Below are positions 61,223 through 64,000 of a stretch of DNA of 64,000 nucleotides, one piece after another (the first letter of the stretch is position 1; the number at the start of each line of letters is the position of its first letter). The DNA comes from Chryseobacterium sediminis (lineage in GTDB: Bacteria; Bacteroidota; Bacteroidia; Flavobacteriales; Weeksellaceae). Under the pieces are notes generated by a model. The model ran no database searches. It was not told where the DNA came from and worked only from the letters and a program-made list of their open reading frames with translations. Where the stretch lies: positions 806,001-870,000 of the forward strand of contig NZ_VUNZ01000001.1 in assembly GCF_008386505.1 (NCBI RefSeq). The letters are read 5' to 3'. The position numbers and the translations under genes were made by a program.

Positions 61223-63460
61223 TTATAGTTTGAATTCCAGTTTCACATTAAAGAAACGCCCTGTAAGACGTACCGGAACGGGATACATATAATTGCTATT
61301 ATAATCTGTAATCCATTGGTTGGCTACCGTATTATTAATATTAAATGCGTTGAAAACCTGAACTCCTAATGTCAGCTCTTCAAAATTACCCCAGAAGCCA
61401 GACCTCTTATTCTTTTCTTTCGGATCAATAAATACCTTCGTCAATCCTAAGTCTACTCTTTTATATGCAGGAAGAGTCTGCTGATAATTATAAGCAGAGC
61501 CAAAATCCGGCTGTCCATTACTGTTGAACATCACAGGAGCGCCTGTTGGTAATCCCATAGCATATACCAAAGTAAGGTTTACTCTCATAGACGGGAAGCT
61601 TGGCATATAATCCTGATAGAACATCGCAAATCTCAATCTCTGATCTGTAGGTCTCGGAATATCTCCTCTTCCGTCAATATTTTCATATACTCTGGCATAA
61701 CTCGCAGATAACCACGAATCTACCCCTGGAACAAACTCTCCAAATAGTCTTGTATCAATACCATAGGCATATCCTTTGGAATTATTCTGTCCGGAATAAC
61801 GGATTCTTACATTATCCATATAGTACGGAATCAGATTATCCATTTTCTTATAGTAAAGTTCTGTAGTAAGCTTAAATGGCCTGTCATACATCTGGAACTC
61901 ATAATCATTGGCAAGAATCACCTGAATAGAGCGCTGTGATTTTATATTGGAGTTAAAATTACCATCCAGATCTTTTATTTCTTTATAGAAAGGAGACTGA
62001 TAATAGATTCCCCCTGAAATTTTGAACAACATATCGCTTTCCCAATCAGGCTTAATAGCAAACTGGGCTCTTGGTGAGAATATCGTTTCTTTATTGAAAC
62101 TCCAGTTGGCAACACGTACTCCGGCATTTACAAATACCTTACTGGCTCCCCAGTAGAACTTCTGTGAATATTGTGCATACGCAGAAAGTCTTGTAGGCTC
62201 AATATTGTTTTGTCCGGCAATATAATAAGCAAGCTTAAGATCTCCAGTAGTTCCTGTTCTCGGATCAATAATTTCCGGTCTTGGAAGGCTGTATCCTGCA
62301 GAATCTACAAGTTTCCACTCATTGGTAAGATCTTTCAGGTTTTCTTTTTCATATTTAAATCCAACCTCAAAATCTGTGTTTACATTAGGAGAAAATTTGG
62401 CTCTGAACTGTGTTCCGTATGTTCTTACAAATAAATCATTTCTTGCATGTTCTATCTGTCCGCCAACATCGAAAGATGTCACAGGCTGCTGTGTCACCGG
62501 ATCAAATGTCTGCAGCTCGTATGCTGACTGTATGGTATAATATTCTCTTTCTCTGTTCTGATAGGCAAAGGCATCCAATGTAAGCTTCCAGTTATCAGTC
62601 GGCTTATAATTCATGGAGAATGTACCCATCATATTTTTATACTGGTCATTTTCTTTACCCGCATACCCAATATTCACGGTAATAGGCTGCTGAAGGCTTC
62701 CGAAAGTAACACTTTTTGCCTTAGGAATCATCTCGTAATCATTCTTGGAATAGTATCCGATGAATGACATGGAGAATTTATCACTGACATGATAATTCAG
62801 ATAAGACTGGAAATCCCAATACGTAGGGTTAAAGTCCGTATCTTCCTTCAAGGTATTAAGAACAAGATTGGTATTTCTGTATCTTCCGGAAAATAAGGCT
62901 GTAAATTTTTTATTTTTCGAAGCCAGACCTGTTGTTAATCTACCTCCAATTAAACTGGCCTCTCCTGAAACTTCAAATTTTTCAGGCTCACGGTAATAGA
63001 TATTTAAGGCAGAAGACATTTTATCACCATATTTGGCTTCAAATCCTCCTGCAGAGAAGTTCACTGCAGAAACCATATCCGGATTGATGATACTCATCCC
63101 TTCCTGTTGTGAATTTCTAATCAGGAAAGGTCTGTAGATCTCAATATCATTAATGTAGATAAGGTTTTCATCATAGTTTCCACCACGAACCATATATTGA
63201 GAAGACAGCTCAGTATTGGAGTTTACGGAAGGAAGTGTTTTAAGCAATCCTTCAATTCCACCGTTGATAGAAGCTACAGATTTTGCTTCTTTTGCTGAAA
63301 TTCTCACATTGGTAAGGTCATTGGTTCTTCCTGTTGTTTTTTTCTGGAAGACAACTTCCTCTATATCGGTTACTTTAGTGGTCGCTGTATCCTTTTTTCT
63401 TTGTTGGGAGAAAATCAGAAAAGGGACCATAAGGCTTAGCGGTAAAACTAGTTTTTTCAA
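61223..63460 (-). CDS. TonB-dependent outer-membrane receptor
   Basis: A 745-residue protein with signal peptide (MKKLVLPLSLMVPFLIFSQ). The plug domain is at ~30-165 (VTDIEEVVFQKK as a TonB-box-like start, GGIEGLLKTLPSVNSNTELS, MVRGGNYDENLIYINDIEIY). The rest is a 22-strand-type barrel ending in aromatic strand TGRFFNVKLEFKL. No N-terminal carboxypeptidase-like domain and no SusD partner are present, so it is probably not a glycan importer. Substrate unknown; the nearby copper run is across a terminator. It starts 43 nt after kdsA. Confidence 0.92.
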   Translation of the reverse strand: MKKLVLPLSLMVPFLIFSQQRKKDTATTKVTDIEEVVFQKKTTGRTNDLTNVRISAKEAKSVASINGGIEGLLKTLPSVNSNTELSSQYMVRGGNYDENLIYINDIEIYRPFLIRNSQQEGMSIINPDMVSAVNFSAGGFEAKYGDKMSSALNIYYREPEKFEVSGEASLIGGRLTTGLASKNKKFTALFSGRYRNTNLVLNTLKEDTDFNPTYWDFQSYLNYHVSDKFSMSFIGYYSKNDYEMIPKAKSVTFGSLQQPITVNIGYAGKENDQYKNMMGTFSMNYKPTDNWKLTLDAFAYQNREREYYTIQSAYELQTFDPVTQQPVTSFDVGGQIEHARNDLFVRTYGTQFRAKFSPNVNTDFEVGFKYEKENLKDLTNEWKLVDSAGYSLPRPEIIDPRTGTTGDLKLAYYIAGQNNIEPTRLSAYAQYSQKFYWGASKVFVNAGVRVANWSFNKETIFSPRAQFAIKPDWESDMLFKISGGIYYQSPFYKEIKDLDGNFNSNIKSQRSIQVILANDYEFQMYDRPFKLTTELYYKKMDNLIPYYMDNVRIRYSGQNNSKGYAYGIDTRLFGEFVPGVDSWLSASYARVYENIDGRGDIPRPTDQRLRFAMFYQDYMPSFPSMRVNLTLVYAMGLPTGAPVMFNSNGQPDFGSAYNYQQTLPAYKRVDLGLTKVFIDPKEKNKRSGFWGNFEELTLGVQVFNAFNINNTVANQWITDYNSNYMYPVPVRLTGRFFNVKLEFKL

Positions 63461-63503
63461 AAGAAATGTTTTAGAATTTCTAAAATTAATGTTTTTTTAA
63501 CAA

Positions 63504-64000
63504 TTACAAAATTGATTCTCTAATTCTTGTCAATTTTTGTAACAAATCTTCTAATAAATCTAATCTTAACATGTTGGCCCCATCAGATAATGCGGTTTCT
63601 GGTGTAGGGTGTGTTTCAATGAAAATTCCGTCTGCACCTACAGCAATCCCTGCTTTGGCAACAGTTTCAATAAGGTCTGGTCTTCCGCCTGTAACCCCTG
63701 AGTTTTGGTTAGGCTGCTGCAGAGAGTGTGTAACATCTAAAATAACGGGAGCATATTCTCTCATCGTAGGAATTCCTCTGTAATCCACGATAAGATCTGT
63801 ATATCCGAAAGAATTTCCTCTTTCAATAATGGCTACTTTCTGGTTATCAGAATCTGTTACTTTCTGAACGGCAAATTTCATGGCTTCCGGTGAAAGGAAC
63901 TGCCCTTTTTTCAGGGTAACACATTTTCCTGTTTTCGCTGCTGCGATTAATAAATCTGTCTGACGAACAAGGAATGCAGGAATCTGCAGAACATCTACAT
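63504..64000 (-). CDS. kdsA: 3-deoxy-8-phosphooctulonate synthase (KdsA), N-terminus outside the window
   Basis: The gene enters from the right edge, so only the C-terminal ~165 residues are seen. They include VLQIPAFLVRQTDLLIAAAK, LKKGQFLSPEAMKFAVQKV, ERGNSFGYTDLIVDYRG, PVILDVTHSLQQPN and DGIFIETHPTPETALSDGAN, all hallmark KdsA segments with substrate- and metal-contacting Asp/His/Cys region. It condenses arabinose 5-phosphate with PEP for Kdo of lipopolysaccharide. In-frame reading from 63504 to the edge is uninterrupted. Confidence 0.95.
   Translation of the reverse strand, partial: VDVLQIPAFLVRQTDLLIAAAKTGKCVTLKKGQFLSPEAMKFAVQKVTDSDNQKVAIIERGNSFGYTDLIVDYRGIPTMREYAPVILDVTHSLQQPNQNSGVTGGRPDLIETVAKAGIAVGADGIFIETHPTPETALSDGANMLRLDLLEDLLQKLTRIRESIL

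Noticed and set aside
61223-63460. A SusC-type glycan importer
   Set aside because: No carboxypeptidase-like N-terminal domain and no SusD gene adjacent.
1-64000. tRNA, rRNA, insertion sequences with transposase, prophage or CRISPR arrays
   Set aside because: I looked for cloverleaf-like segments, transposase motifs and regular repeats and found none that I could support.

Overview
The window is AT-rich and gene-dense, and looks like the chromosome of a Weeksellaceae bacterium, most likely Chryseobacterium or a close relative. The reasons are: a subclass B1 metallo-beta-lactamase of the IND/CGB type; Bacteroidota sigma-factor promoter cores (TAnnTTTG) in front of many genes with no Shine-Dalgarno sequences; a short primary sigma factor of Bacteroidota type; genes of the Bacteroidota type VI secretion system (tssK, tssN, tssG); and Chryseobacterium-style bacteriocin-like leader peptides. 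I saw no rRNA, tRNA, CRISPR array, transposase, integrase or prophage gene.

Layout. 0-5 kb: a DJ-1/PfpI protein (cut by the window edge), AraC regulators, an NAD-dependent epimerase-like protein, DoxX and a secreted polysaccharide deacetylase. 5.3-9 kb: a NUDIX protein followed at once by a cysteine-rich leader peptide, then poorly characterised genes (an SH3-like exported protein and a possible papain-fold protein). 9-12.5 kb: a probable zinc regulon made of a Fur/Zur-type repressor, MerC-like protein, COG0523 GTPase and a Tat-exported alkaline phosphatase, with a repeated GCAAC-N3-GTTrC operator. 12.6-14.9 kb: a MocR regulator divergent from an aspartate/glutamate racemase. 15.2-25.2 kb: a signalling and envelope-polymer locus (hybrid histidine kinase, response regulator, HEAT-repeat membrane protein, glycosyltransferase fused to an LtaS-like phosphotransferase, convergent YaiO-type outer-membrane protein).

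25.5-31 kb is accessory-like: an XRE-S24 repressor, a glycine/valine-rich bacteriocin-like peptide, a SHOCT-tailed exported protein, two visibly decayed genes, a membrane protein and a DnaA-domain-IV-like small protein. 32.2-33.2 kb holds a solitary SRA-HNH modification-dependent endonuclease whose promoter is bracketed by a perfect 17-bp inverted repeat. 33-44 kb carries housekeeping and stress genes (YdcF, AraC, ArsR-SRPBCC-YdeI-DoxX-DUF4256), a possible small-RNA unit, paired repeats around a methyltransferase, a 162-bp MITE-like element, an L-threonine aldolase, a DtxR/MntR regulator and the metallo-beta-lactamase. 44.6-49 kb: a PLP enzyme and a detached tssG-tssN-tssK trio. 49.5-56 kb: S1/P1 nuclease, primary sigma factor, a frameshifted lipoprotein, acetyltransferase, flavin monooxygenase and S9 peptidase. 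56-61 kb: a copper-handling cluster (haem-binding protein, two DUF3347 proteins flanking a CopA/CopB-like multicopper oxidase with two N-terminal metal-binding repeats, HYC_CC_PP protein). The window ends with a TonB-dependent receptor and a partial kdsA.

The strongest leads for new biology are the kinase/HEAT/glycosyltransferase-phosphotransferase/YaiO locus, the two leader-peptide genes, the inverted-repeat-controlled SRA-HNH nuclease, the zinc operators that reach an alkaline phosphatase, and the compact promoter-hairpin-terminator unit near 35.7 kb. Functions are read from motifs and family knowledge; no database search was run.
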